In this document: positions 36,296 to 44,879 of the stretch, in pieces
Layout: every line of letters begins with the position of its first letter
How positions within the stretch are numbered: the stretch's first letter is position 1
DNA from: Pantoea trifolii
GTDB lineage: Bacteria; Pseudomonadota; Gammaproteobacteria; Enterobacterales; Enterobacteriaceae
Direction: 5' to 3'
Assembly: GCF_024506435.1 (NCBI RefSeq)
Contig: NZ_JANIET010000001.1
Coordinates: 1,922,001 to 1,986,000, forward strand
DNA: 64,000 nt
Position numbers and translations under genes: made by a program
Notes under the pieces: generated by a model
What the model was told of the DNA's origin: nothing
The model's input: only the letters and a program-made list of their open reading frames with translations
Database searches by the model: none

Positions 36296-36610
36296 ATGCT
36301 GAAAATATTATGTGTCTGTGGATGTGGTTTGGGTTCAAGCTTTGCGATTGAGATGAGCGCCAAGTCAGTATTAAAGAAACTCGAAATTGATGCTGATATC
36401 GATCACACCACCATTTCTGAAGCCAACGCCTTTAAATCCGACATGATTTTAACTCAGAAAGCCTTTGCTGATGTGTTAAATGCCGATGCCAGCCCGGAAC
36501 AGATCAAACGGGTGATTATTCTCAATAAGCTAACCGACAAAGCGGAAATTGAAGAGAAAATCGTGGCGTTTATGAAAGAACGTAACTTAAAGGTTGCTAA
36601 TCATGAATAG
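36296..36610 (+). CDS. PTS enzyme IIB, ascorbate/SgaB type
   Basis: 104 residues. The phosphorylated Cys lies in the N-terminal P-loop (MLKILCVCGCGLGSSFAIEM), as in UlaB/SgaB. It starts 10 bp after the kinase gene and overlaps the IIC start by 8 bp. It passes phosphate from IIA (39147-39584) to the incoming sugar. Confidence 0.9.
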   Translation: MLKILCVCGCGLGSSFAIEMSAKSVLKKLEIDADIDHTTISEANAFKSDMILTQKAFADVLNADASPEQIKRVIILNKLTDKAEIEEKIVAFMKERNLKVANHE

Positions 36611-37976
36611 TGTGATCGACTTCCTGGTAAAAGACTTATTGGGGCAGGCATCAATATTGATCGCCTTTATTGCCCTGATTGGTCTGCTACTGCAAAAAAA
36701 ATCGGCGGGCAAGGTGGTGGAAGGCACCTTTAAAACCCTGCTTGGTTTCTTAATTATGATGGCCGGTATCAACATTATTGTCGGTACGCTGACCTTCCTG
36801 AACACCATTTTCACCCACGGTTTTGGCATGCAGGGTTATATCACCGACGTTGCCGCCATTGCCGGGTTAGCAAACCGCGAGCTGGGTTCTGAAGTGGCGC
36901 TGACGCTGTTGGTGATCTTTATCGTCAACATCATCATTGCGCGTCTGACACCGTTCAAATACATCTTCCTGACCGGTCAGGCGCTGCTGTGGATGGCGAC
37001 CATCGGTGCGGTGATTGGCTATAAAGCGGGGCTGACAGGCTTACCTCTGATCCTTACCGGCGGCATCTTTGGCGGCATTATGGCGGTTGTGATGCCTGCG
37101 CTGGCACAACCGGTGGTGCGTCGTATCACCGATTCCGACGACGTGGCGCTCGGTCACTTCTGCACCATCGGCTACCTGCTGACGGCGGCGGTGGCGAAGG
37201 TGGTGGGCAAAGGTTCGCGCTCCACGGAAGACCTCAAACTGCCCGACAACTTTAAATTCCTGCAGGACACCTATCTGTCGATGGCGGTGGTAATGGTGCC
37301 GATGTACCTGATTCCTGCAGTCGCCGCCGGTCCGGAATTTATCGGCCAGTACAGCAACGGCATGAACTATCTGATGTACGCCTTTATGCAGTCGATTCAG
37401 TTCGTGTGCGGTGTGTTCGTGCTGTATAGCGGCGTGCGTCTGCTGCTGAACGAACTGGTGCCAGCTTTCCGCGGCATTGCCATGCGTCTGGTGCCGGATG
37501 CGAAACCGGCGCTCGACTGCCCGGTGATGTTCCCGTACGCCCCGAACGCGGTGATCGTCGGCTTCCTCGCCACCACGCTGGGTTCGGTGGTGGGCATGCT
37601 GGTGTTCCCGATGTTTGGTCTGGCGATGATTCTGCCAGGTCTGCTGACCAACTTCTTTGCCGGTGGCACCGCAGGCGTGTTTGGTAATGCGCTTGGTGGT
37701 CGTCGCGGGGCGATGATCGGCGGTTTCGTGCACGGTCTGTTCATCACCTTCCTGCCGGCGATTCTGGTGCCGATGCTGGAAAGCTACGGTTTTACCGGCG
37801 TCACCTTCAGTGATTCCGATGTGATCAGTACCGGCCTGGTGCTCGGCCATGCCTTCCAGAATAACTGGCTGTTCGTCGCGCTGTTTATTGCCTTTATTAC
37901 TCTCATCGCCTGGTTTGTTAACGGAAAATCCACTAAGTCTAAATCCCATGAGGAAAAGCTCCATGAAACTTTATAA
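36603..37976 (+). CDS. PTS enzyme IIC, ascorbate/UlaA type
   Basis: 457 residues from ATG 36603 (AAAGG upstream); the extension to 36594 lacks a signal. About 10-12 membrane helices of the AG (ascorbate-galactitol) superfamily: LGFLIMMAGINIIVGTL, GGTAGVFGNALGGRRGAMIGGFVHGLFITFLPA, GLVLGHAFQNNW. It forms the membrane channel. Although ascorbate-type, the operon lacks the UlaD/E/F ascorbate-degrading enzymes and instead has a PFK-like kinase and an aldolase, so L-ascorbate is an unlikely substrate. Confidence 0.9.
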   Translation: MNSVIDFLVKDLLGQASILIAFIALIGLLLQKKSAGKVVEGTFKTLLGFLIMMAGINIIVGTLTFLNTIFTHGFGMQGYITDVAAIAGLANRELGSEVALTLLVIFIVNIIIARLTPFKYIFLTGQALLWMATIGAVIGYKAGLTGLPLILTGGIFGGIMAVVMPALAQPVVRRITDSDDVALGHFCTIGYLLTAAVAKVVGKGSRSTEDLKLPDNFKFLQDTYLSMAVVMVPMYLIPAVAAGPEFIGQYSNGMNYLMYAFMQSIQFVCGVFVLYSGVRLLLNELVPAFRGIAMRLVPDAKPALDCPVMFPYAPNAVIVGFLATTLGSVVGMLVFPMFGLAMILPGLLTNFFAGGTAGVFGNALGGRRGAMIGGFVHGLFITFLPAILVPMLESYGFTGVTFSDSDVISTGLVLGHAFQNNWLFVALFIAFITLIAWFVNGKSTKSKSHEEKLHETL

Positions 37977-38805
37977 CTTTACCGATCTGTTACAGGTGGC
38001 TAAAGAACGCGAATTTAAAGCGCTCGGTTCCTTTAATTTGCACTGCCTGGAAATGCTGCCGGCCTTTTTTAAAGCAGCGGAGAAAACCAATAGTCCATTA
38101 ATGATTCAGATCTCAACTGGCACCGCGAAATATCTCGGACATAAATTATTGGTGGATGCGATTCGCTCACTGTCGGAAAGCCGTAATGTGCCGACCTGTT
38201 TGCACCTCGATCACTGTTCGGATTTAGACGCCATTCAAACCGCGCTGGATGCGGGCTTCAGTTCAATTATGTATGACGGCTCACATTTGCCGATTGAAGA
38301 GAACATCGCCAATACGCGCCGTGTTATTGATATGGCGCGCCCGCTGGCGGTATCAGTGGAAGCGGAACTGGGCGCGATTGGCGGCTCGGAAGATGGCAAA
38401 GAAGTGGAAATGAACGATGCGGCGTTTACCACCGTCGATGAAGCCAAACGCTTTGTCGATGAAACCGGCGTCGATATGCTGGCGATCTCCATCGGTACCG
38501 TGCACGGCTTGTATACCGGCAAAGCACATATTCAGCATCAGCGCCTGGCGGATATCACCGATGCCACTAAAACGCCGCTGGTGCTGCACGGCGGAACCGG
38601 CGTCAGCGATGAAGATATGCGTCTGGCGGTGCGCAGCGGCATTGAGAAAGTCAACGTCGGCACCGAGATGAATGTGCAGTGGGTCGCAAACTGCAAGCAG
38701 ACATTTGAAAAGGGCAAGGTCAACGACAGCGTGCGTAATTTCCTTGTGCCGGCCAACGATGCCGTAACCAATGTGCTGGTAGAAAAGATTCAGCTGTTCC
38801 GCTAA
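37963..38805 (+). CDS. Class II fructose/tagatose-bisphosphate aldolase family
   Basis: 280 residues from ATG 37963 (GAGGAAAAG upstream), overlapping IIC by 14 bp. Zinc and catalytic motifs: CLHLDHCSDLDAI (Asp/His), MYDGSHLPIEEN, VEAELGAIGG, ISIGTVHGLY, LVLHGGTGVSDEDM, and KVNVGTEMN. The length and motifs are those of GatY/KbaY/FbaA. It should split the bisphosphate made by the PFK-like kinase to dihydroxyacetone phosphate and glyceraldehyde 3-phosphate. Confidence 0.9.
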   Translation: MKLYNFTDLLQVAKEREFKALGSFNLHCLEMLPAFFKAAEKTNSPLMIQISTGTAKYLGHKLLVDAIRSLSESRNVPTCLHLDHCSDLDAIQTALDAGFSSIMYDGSHLPIEENIANTRRVIDMARPLAVSVEAELGAIGGSEDGKEVEMNDAAFTTVDEAKRFVDETGVDMLAISIGTVHGLYTGKAHIQHQRLADITDATKTPLVLHGGTGVSDEDMRLAVRSGIEKVNVGTEMNVQWVANCKQTFEKGKVNDSVRNFLVPANDAVTNVLVEKIQLFR

Positions 38806-38867
38806 TTCCGACTCACTCATGACGTAATAACCTGAGGTGCCCGGCGCCATTCGGGGCAGGAGACGCT

Positions 38868-39137
38868 ATGTTTGGATTCTTGAAAAAGGGCTCCGATAAT
38901 AAGAGCCAGGATTCACAGGAAATAGATCTTCAGGCTGAAACCATCAGCGGGAAAATAAGCGAACTGGAACAACAGTTAGCCAATAATCCGCAGGCGACAG
39001 AGACGCAAAAACAATTAATGCTGGAATATAATCGTGCATTAAATATCTTTGCGAAAAGCCGCCGCTTTCGTCAGGAAATTGATCCGCTGTTTGTCAAAAT
39101 CGATGAACTGCGCAACACCATTCGCAAATCATTTTAA
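38868..39137 (+). CDS. Hypothetical 89-residue protein in the PTS operon
   Basis: Unknown function. A good ribosome site (CAGGAGACGCT) precedes the ATG. The product is hydrophilic with a Gly/Ser/Lys-rich start (MFGFLKKGSDNKSQDSQ) and a helix of heptad character (ISELEQQLANNPQATETQKQ onward, then FAKSRRFRQEIDPLFVKIDELRN), probably a short coiled coil. No membrane helix or signal peptide. It lies between the aldolase and the IIA gene in the same operon (62 bp after and 9 bp before them). It could be a regulatory or assembly partner of the PTS. Confidence 0.7.
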   Translation: MFGFLKKGSDNKSQDSQEIDLQAETISGKISELEQQLANNPQATETQKQLMLEYNRALNIFAKSRRFRQEIDPLFVKIDELRNTIRKSF

Positions 39138-39146
39138 GGAGGCAGT

Positions 39147-39584
39147 ATGAGTATTAAACAGCTGCTGCAGGAGGCAAGTGCGATTCAGGTGGGGATCAGC
39201 GCCAGGGATTGGCGCGAGGTGATCGCGCTGGCGGCGCTGCCGCTGGTGAACGGCGGCTACATCAAAGCCAGCTATCCGGAAGCGGTGATCGCCAACACGC
39301 TGGAGCATGGCGCTTATTACGTGTTTGAGGAGGGCATCGCCATTCCCCATGCGCGGCCTGAAACCGGCGTGCTGAAAGATTGTTTCAGCATGATCGTGCT
39401 GGATGAGCCGATTTCCTTCGACGGCAGCGACAAAGCCGACATCGTGATTATGTTCGGTGCGCGTGACAGCAACGCCCACATTGAAGAGGGCATCCGCGCG
39501 ATTGTTACGCTGCTGGAAGATGAGGAGACGCTGGTGCGCTTGCGCAACGCCAGCAGTGCTGCGGAGGTGATAGAGATCCTATGA
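39147..39584 (+). CDS. PTS enzyme IIA, fructose-mannitol/ascorbate type
   Basis: 145 residues preceded by AAGGAGG. The PTS EIIA type 2 fold with the phospho-His in EEGIAIPHARPE (about residue 69) and DIVIMFGARDSNAHIE. It receives phosphate from HPr and gives it to the IIB of this operon. It overlaps the next gene by 4 bp. Confidence 0.9.
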   Translation: MSIKQLLQEASAIQVGISARDWREVIALAALPLVNGGYIKASYPEAVIANTLEHGAYYVFEEGIAIPHARPETGVLKDCFSMIVLDEPISFDGSDKADIVIMFGARDSNAHIEEGIRAIVTLLEDEETLVRLRNASSAAEVIEIL

Positions 39585-40165
39585 CAACCGACTCTGAAGA
39601 GAAGATGGTGGTGCTGGTGAACGGCATTCCGGCTTCCGGCAAAAGCACCTTAACGCGCGCGCTGGCTGAGCAATTCGGCTTTCCGGTGCTGACGCTGGAT
39701 AGCCTGAAAGAGCCGTTTATGGCCAGCTTTGCGCCGGTGGATCGCCTGCGCAATCGCCAGTTAGGTTGTGCGGCGTATCAGGCGATCTGGCAAGTGGTGG
39801 CGCAAGCACCGACGCGTTGCATCTATGTCATCGATGCCTGGTTTGGCTTCCAGCCGAAAGAGGTGTTGCAGCAAGGATTGCAGCAGGCGGGTGTGACGCG
39901 GGTGCTGGAGCTGTGGCTGGCGATCACACCGGATGAGGCGGTGGCGCGTTATCAGGCACGCTTGACCGATCGCATGCCGGGACATCCGGGCGCAGAGTAT
40001 TTGCCGGAACTGCGCAAGCTGGCGGAAACCGCACAGCCGATGGCGCTGGGTCCGGTGTTGCAGCTTAACGCGCGCAACCCGGACCAGGCAGCGGCCTGTG
40101 CCTGGTTACAGCGCCAACTGCGGCTGCCGATCAGCGCTCAACCGGCTTTGTCAGCCTCGGGTTGA
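39581..40165 (+). CDS. P-loop kinase-like protein at the end of the PTS operon
   Basis: 194 residues, start overlapping the IIA stop (ATGA). A Walker A loop GIPASGKST begins at about residue 15, and VIDAWFGF may contribute the Walker B Asp. It looks like a small AAA/zeta-toxin-type or gluconate-kinase-like P-loop phosphotransferase (AITPDEAVARYQARLTDRMPGHPGAEY with several Arg residues in a lid). The function is unknown. Its tight coupling suggests it acts on a metabolite of the same pathway, perhaps a second sugar kinase. Confidence 0.75.
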   Translation: MTTDSEEKMVVLVNGIPASGKSTLTRALAEQFGFPVLTLDSLKEPFMASFAPVDRLRNRQLGCAAYQAIWQVVAQAPTRCIYVIDAWFGFQPKEVLQQGLQQAGVTRVLELWLAITPDEAVARYQARLTDRMPGHPGAEYLPELRKLAETAQPMALGPVLQLNARNPDQAAACAWLQRQLRLPISAQPALSASG

Positions 40166-40289
40166 ACCCTGTCGGCAGCAGGCTGAACGCACATCAGCAT
40201 TGCGGCCGACACCTCCATCGCATGATTCGTCAATGCATCTTCTCCTGCCTGAACCAGGCTTTGTGATTACGCTCACAGAGGAAAGCATG

Positions 40290-41084
40290 ATGAATATCGA
40301 TCTACACGGAAAAACAGCCTTAGTTACCGCATCAACCGGCGGTATCGGTTTTGCCATTGCACAAGGTCTGGCGGCCAGCGGGGCGGAAGTGGTGCTGAAC
40401 GGGCGCAGCGAAGCCTCGGTGAGTCGTGCGCGCGAGAAGCTCAACGGCTTAGTGGCGGGGGCGAAAATTCACACCTTTATCGCCGATCTCGGCAGTGCGC
40501 AAGGTGTTAAGCAACTGCTCAACGGTTTGCCGCCGATCGATATTCTGGTGAATAACGCCGGGATTTACGGTCCGCAGGATTTTTATCAAGTGGATGACGA
40601 AACCTGGGATGCCTATTGGCAAACTAACGTGATGTCCGGTGTGCGCCTGTCGCGGGCTTTATTGCCGGAGATGGTGAAACGCGGTTGGGGCCGCGTGGTG
40701 TTTATCTCCTCAGAGTCAGCACTGAATATTCCCGCCGATATGCTGCATTACGGCGTAAGTAAAACCGCGCAGCTGTCGCTGGCGCGCGGGCTGGCGAAAG
40801 TGGTAGCGGGCAGCGGCGTGACGGTGAACAGCGTGTTGCCGGGCCCAACGCTCTCTGATGGTTTTGCCGCCATGATGGAAGACGAGGTGAAGCGCACCGG
40901 TAAACCGCTGGAAGAGCTGGCGAAAGAGTTTGTGATGGCCCAGCGTCCGAGTTCGGTGATCCAGCGTGCCGCTACGGTGGAAGAGGTGGCGAACATGGTG
41001 GTGTACGTTTGTTCGAAACAGGCGTCGGCGACGTCCGGTGCCGCGCTGCGCGTGGATGGCGGCGTGGTGGATGATATTGTTTAG
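40290..41084 (+). CDS. Short-chain dehydrogenase/reductase
   Basis: 264 residues from the second of two adjacent ATGs (GAGGA 7 nt before). SDR features: TASTGGIGFAIA (TGxxxGxG), NNAG (in DILVNNAGIY), ISSESA with catalytic Ser, YGVSK (Tyr and Lys), and a C-terminal GAALRVDGGVVDDI. A soluble NAD(P)-dependent oxidoreductase. The substrate is not deducible. It stands alone after the PTS operon (124 bp gap). Confidence 0.9.
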   Translation: MNIDLHGKTALVTASTGGIGFAIAQGLAASGAEVVLNGRSEASVSRAREKLNGLVAGAKIHTFIADLGSAQGVKQLLNGLPPIDILVNNAGIYGPQDFYQVDDETWDAYWQTNVMSGVRLSRALLPEMVKRGWGRVVFISSESALNIPADMLHYGVSKTAQLSLARGLAKVVAGSGVTVNSVLPGPTLSDGFAAMMEDEVKRTGKPLEELAKEFVMAQRPSSVIQRAATVEEVANMVVYVCSKQASATSGAALRVDGGVVDDIV

Positions 41085-41104
41085 CCGGGAGCGGTGATTG
41101 ACCA

Positions 41105-41128
41105 GGTCGCCATGAATGGCGACCCTAC
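41105..41128 (-). repeat. REP-like palindrome, copy 5 (reverse)
   Basis: GGTCGCCAT-GA-ATGGCGACC followed by CTAC, 20 bp after the SDR stop. This is the one copy between tandem rather than convergent genes. Confidence 0.85.
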
Positions 41129-41224
41129 AATGCTCGCACCACAAAGACAAAAGTTTACACAGCAAAGCTTGGTGTTTCTGCTGCAGATGCTTAAAATGCC
41201 CGCACTTTTCTCTGAGGCTGCGGC

Positions 41225-41581
41225 ATGACGATATCGCTATCACGCGCAAAATGGATTCTGGCACTGGTTTGTCTGGTGCTGGCGTTTTGTCTCGTCCAGC
41301 GCAGCTTCAATTTGCCTTCCGCACCTTTAGCGCAGGTCAGCGCGTCCGCGCAAACTCACAGCAGTGATGATGCCAGCGGCAGTGAAAAACCTTGTGCACT
41401 GAGCGCCAAATCGCTCAGTGCCGCCGCACCTATACTTGATACCGCATTGCCTTTCCTGCTGTTGTTGCTGGCGCTGATCGCTACCTTCACACAAACCACC
41501 ACGTCCGTCGGCTATCGCCGCGCACCGCTGTTTCCGCCTCTGCGACGGCGGCATCTGACCTTCTGCGTCTTCCGGGAATAA
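41225..41581 (+). CDS. scsA: ScsA-like small membrane protein, copper tolerance locus
   Basis: 118 residues with GAGG upstream. An N-terminal hydrophobic helix (WILALVCLVLAFCLV), a Ser/Ala-rich periplasmic stretch, a second helix (PFLLLLLALIATF) and a basic tail (RRAPLFPPLRRRHL). It is assigned as ScsA mainly because scsB, scsC and scsD follow in the Salmonella order; the protein itself is poorly conserved. The suppressor-of-copper-sensitivity set counters copper damage to periplasmic thiols. Confidence 0.7.
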   Translation: MTISLSRAKWILALVCLVLAFCLVQRSFNLPSAPLAQVSASAQTHSSDDASGSEKPCALSAKSLSAAAPILDTALPFLLLLLALIATFTQTTTSVGYRRAPLFPPLRRRHLTFCVFRE

Positions 41582-41630
41582 CACCTGCGCGTTACATCGC
41601 GTAAACCCTGTTATTCACTGGAGAATTCAC

Positions 41631-43631
41631 ATGACTGTATTGATCAGGAGCCTGCTGCTCCTGCTGGCGAGCTGCGCGATCACTGCGCAGGCGGCAGACA
41701 CCGGCTGGCTGCGCAATGCGCAAAACAACCATGCCGAAGTGCGCCTGCGCAGCGCCAGCCACAACGATAATCAGCAACTGCTGCTGGATATTCGCCTGCA
41801 ACCTGGCTGGAAAACCTACTGGCGCACGCCAGGCGAAGGCGGCGTTGCGCCGGAAATCCGCTGGCAAACGCCGGAGGTCAACGCGCAATGGTTCTGGCCA
41901 GCGCCTGAACGTTTTGATGTGAGCGGCTTGACCACGCAAGGCTACAAAGGCGATATCACGCTGCCGATCGAACTGGCGAAACTGTCGAGCCAACAGCTCG
42001 CGGGAACGTTGACGCTCTCGACCTGCAGCGATGTCTGCATCCTTACCGACTTCCCGTTCAGCCTCGATCTGACGCAGCCCGCTGACGCCGATTTTGCCCG
42101 CGATTTCGCCGAGGCGATGGGACGTATCCCGGCCGCCAGCGGTTTAACCGATCAGCTCGACGCCAGCTTTGTGAATGGTGAATTGCAGATCCACGCACAG
42201 CGTCAGGGCGGCTGGCAACAACCGGAACTGTTCTTCGATTATCCGCCGGGCAGCATGCTGGCGGCACCGCAAATCAGTGTGAAAGGCGACACGCTCAGCG
42301 CGCGGGTCGCGGTCACCGATGAATGGGGCGAAGCGGCTCCGGATCTGCGCGGCAAAACGCTGTCGTTGGTGGTTGCCGACGGTGGGATTGCGCAGCAAAG
42401 CGTGATCCATATTGGCGCGCAAACACTGGTGTCCGGCGATGGTGCGCACACCTTATGGTCGGTGTTGCTGCTGGCGCTGCTCGGTGGCTTGATCCTCAAC
42501 CTGATGCCGTGCGTGTTGCCGGTGCTGGCGATCAAGCTCAGCAGCCTGGTGCAGCAGCAAGGGCAAACGCAGCGTCAGACACGCCAGCAGTTTCTCGCCT
42601 CCAGCGCCGGGATCATTTTCTCCTTCCTGCTGCTCGCACTGCTGATGACGGGACTGCGGCTCAGCGGTCAGGCGCTGGGTTGGGGCATTCAGTTCCAGAG
42701 CAGCGGCTTCCTGCTGGTGATGGTGTTGGTGATGTTCCTGTTCAGCGCCAGCCTGTTTGATCTGCTGCATTTCCGCTTGCCGTCAGGTTTGAATACCAAA
42801 CTGGCGACGCAGGGCGGCGACGGCTTGCTTGGGCATTTCGGCCAGGGCGCGTTTGCCACTTTGCTGGCTACGCCGTGCAGCGCGCCGTTTCTCGGTACAG
42901 CGGTGGCTTATGCGCTGACGGCACCGCTGCCGCAGCTGTGGCTGCTGTTTGTCGCGCTCGGCGTCGGCATGAGTTTGCCGTGGCTGCTGGTGGCGGCGTT
43001 GCCGGGCATGGCCCGCTGCCTGCCGCGTCCGGGGCGCTGGATGGTGCATCTGCGCAGCGTGCTCGGCCTGTTTATGCTGCTCGCCACCTTCTGGCTGGTG
43101 ACATTGCTGGTACCGCATTGGGGCAGCACCTTCGCGCTGGTGCTGGCGGGCGTGTTACTCGCGGTGTTGTGTGGTTGGCTGGTGAAGCGACGCGCGTTGC
43201 AGCAGGCGGGCGTGGTGTTTATCACTCTGACGCTGGCTGGTGCGCTATTCCTAATGACGCGCATCACGCCGGAAGAGGAGACGCTGCACTGGCAGCCGCT
43301 GACCGAAGCGGCGATCCATCAGGCACTCGAGCAGGATAAACGGGTGTTTGTCGATGTCACCGCCGACTGGTGCATCACCTGCAAAGTGAACAAATCCCGC
43401 GTACTGAATCAACCCGATGTGCGTGCTGCGCTGAAAGCCGATGACGTGGTGCTGCTGCGCGGCGACTGGACGCAGCCCGATCCTGCCATCGGTGAATTCC
43501 TGCGCCGCCGCGACCGTGTGGCGATCCCTTTTAACCAAATTTATGGCCCGGCACTGCCGCAAGGCCAGATTTTGTCACCGCTGCTGAGTCGTGAAGCGGT
43601 GATCTCCACTCTCTCTGAGGCGAAAAAATAA
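41631..43631 (+). CDS. scsB: ScsB, DsbD-like membrane thiol-disulfide reductase
   Basis: 666 residues. Signal peptide, an N-terminal periplasmic domain with a redox pair (STCSDVCILT), eight membrane helices with the paired DsbD-type cysteines (NLMPCVLPVLAIKLSS and LATPCSAPFLGTAVAYAL), and a C-terminal thioredoxin domain with WCITC (VDVTADWCITCKVNKS). It carries electrons from cytoplasmic thioredoxin to the periplasm, chiefly to ScsC. It overlaps scsC by one base (TAATG). Confidence 0.93.
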   Translation: MTVLIRSLLLLLASCAITAQAADTGWLRNAQNNHAEVRLRSASHNDNQQLLLDIRLQPGWKTYWRTPGEGGVAPEIRWQTPEVNAQWFWPAPERFDVSGLTTQGYKGDITLPIELAKLSSQQLAGTLTLSTCSDVCILTDFPFSLDLTQPADADFARDFAEAMGRIPAASGLTDQLDASFVNGELQIHAQRQGGWQQPELFFDYPPGSMLAAPQISVKGDTLSARVAVTDEWGEAAPDLRGKTLSLVVADGGIAQQSVIHIGAQTLVSGDGAHTLWSVLLLALLGGLILNLMPCVLPVLAIKLSSLVQQQGQTQRQTRQQFLASSAGIIFSFLLLALLMTGLRLSGQALGWGIQFQSSGFLLVMVLVMFLFSASLFDLLHFRLPSGLNTKLATQGGDGLLGHFGQGAFATLLATPCSAPFLGTAVAYALTAPLPQLWLLFVALGVGMSLPWLLVAALPGMARCLPRPGRWMVHLRSVLGLFMLLATFWLVTLLVPHWGSTFALVLAGVLLAVLCGWLVKRRALQQAGVVFITLTLAGALFLMTRITPEEETLHWQPLTEAAIHQALEQDKRVFVDVTADWCITCKVNKSRVLNQPDVRAALKADDVVLLRGDWTQPDPAIGEFLRRRDRVAIPFNQIYGPALPQGQILSPLLSREAVISTLSEAKK

Positions 43632-44353
43632 TGAAGAAATCCCTGTTACTGCCACTGATGTTCCTTGCCATGCCTGCACTGGCGGCTGCGCCTTTTACTC
43701 CTGAGCAGGAAGCGCGCATCAAAGAGCTGATCCGTGAAACCCTGGTGCAAAATCCGTCCATTCTGGCGGAAGCGGCTGATGCGTTTGATAAAGAAGCAGC
43801 GCAACAGCAGCAAAATGTGGTGGCGCAAATGGTGAAGAAAAACCATGACGCGCTGTTCAACGACGCTGGTTCACCGCGCATCGGTGCCGAGAAACCGGCG
43901 CTGACGCTGGTTTATTTCACCGATTACAATTGCGTGTTCTGCAAGAAGTTTGAAGCCGATATCGAAAAACTGCTGAAAGCCTATCCGCAGGTCGCGGTGG
44001 TGATTAAACCGCTGCCGTATCGCTCTGAAACCTCACTCACCTCGGCGCGCCTGGCGCTCACCGTTTGGGAACAGCAGCCGAAAAACTTCCTCAAATTGCA
44101 TGAACGTTTGATGGCGAAAAAGGGCAATCACGATACCGCCAGCATCGACGCGGCGCTGGAGAAAACCGGCATCAAGCTGAAAGAGCCAAGCAAAGTGAGC
44201 CTCGACACCATCAACAGCAACCTGACGCTGGCGCAGCAGCTCGGGGTACAGGGCACGCCAGCGACGCTGGTGGGCGACCAGATGATCAGCGGCGCGGTGC
44301 CGTATCAGCAACTGGAAGCGGCAGTGAAAGGCGCGCTGCAGGCGAAGCAATGA
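43631..44353 (+). CDS. scsC: ScsC, periplasmic DsbA/DsbG-like thiol protein
   Basis: 240 residues with a signal peptide (MKKSLLLPLMFLAMPALAAA). An N-terminal helical segment of about 70 residues is probably the oligomerisation stalk. The thioredoxin fold has a CVFC active site (DYNCVFCKKFEADIE), not the CPYC of Salmonella ScsC, and a cis-Pro loop (GVQGTPATLVGDQMISG). Predicted to be a disulfide isomerase or reductase kept reduced by ScsB. It overlaps scsD by 4 bp. Confidence 0.92.
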   Translation: MKKSLLLPLMFLAMPALAAAPFTPEQEARIKELIRETLVQNPSILAEAADAFDKEAAQQQQNVVAQMVKKNHDALFNDAGSPRIGAEKPALTLVYFTDYNCVFCKKFEADIEKLLKAYPQVAVVIKPLPYRSETSLTSARLALTVWEQQPKNFLKLHERLMAKKGNHDTASIDAALEKTGIKLKEPSKVSLDTINSNLTLAQQLGVQGTPATLVGDQMISGAVPYQQLEAAVKGALQAKQ

Positions 44354-44847
44354 GTCGACTAAAGCGCTGGCTGCGTGAGGCGCTGCTCTTGGTGCTGATT
44401 GTCGCGGCGGCACTGTGGGGCATGGATTGGCTGCGCGCACCGCAGCTGCCTGCCGACCTGGCGCAACAGCCGCTCACCTCGCTGCAAGGCGAGGTCAATC
44501 TGGCGGAGCTCAGTCAGGATCGGCCATTGCTGGTTTACGTCTGGGCAACCTGGTGCGGCGTATGCAAACTCACCACGCCAACCGTGGCGGCGATGAGCCA
44601 GCAAGGTTACAAGGTGGCGAGCGTGGCGCTGCGATCCGGTAACGATATGCGCGTAGCAACCTGGCTGGAGAAGAAAGGGCTGCAAGGCGTGGCGATCAAC
44701 GATGAGAGCGGGGCGATCGGCCAGCGCTGGGATATTCAGGCCACGCCGACCTTTATCGTGCTGCATCAGGGCAAAGTCATCAGTATCAGCAGCGGCTGGA
44801 CCAGCGCTTGGGGGCTGAAGCTGCGCCTCTGGTGGGCTTCCCGCTAG
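44350..44847 (+). CDS. scsD: ScsD, membrane-anchored thioredoxin-like protein
   Basis: 165 residues: one N-terminal membrane helix (ALLLVLIVAAALWGMDWL) and a periplasmic TlpA/ResA-like thioredoxin domain with active site WCGVC (YVWATWCGVCKLTTP) and a cis-Pro loop (QATPTFIVLHQGK). Last gene of scsABCD. A hairpin follows within 5 bp. Confidence 0.92.
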   Translation: MSRLKRWLREALLLVLIVAAALWGMDWLRAPQLPADLAQQPLTSLQGEVNLAELSQDRPLLVYVWATWCGVCKLTTPTVAAMSQQGYKVASVALRSGNDMRVATWLEKKGLQGVAINDESGAIGQRWDIQATPTFIVLHQGKVISISSGWTSAWGLKLRLWWASR

Positions 44848-44851
44848 TCTG

Positions 44852-44879
44852 TCTGGCGGCACGTTACGGTGCCGCCAGA
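44852..44879. terminator. Strong hairpin between scsD and the cupin gene
   Basis: TCTGGCGGCAC (44852-44862) and GTGCCGCCAGA (44869-44879) pair perfectly over 11 bp with a 6-base loop. It overlaps the stop of the convergent cupin gene. No long T-run follows on either side, so its strength as a terminator is uncertain. Confidence 0.6.

Noticed and set aside
36296..39584. Assignment of the PTS as an L-ascorbate (ula) system
   Set aside because: IIA, IIB and IIC are of that family, but ulaD, ulaE, ulaF and ulaG are missing and the enzyme genes point to a ketose-bisphosphate route.
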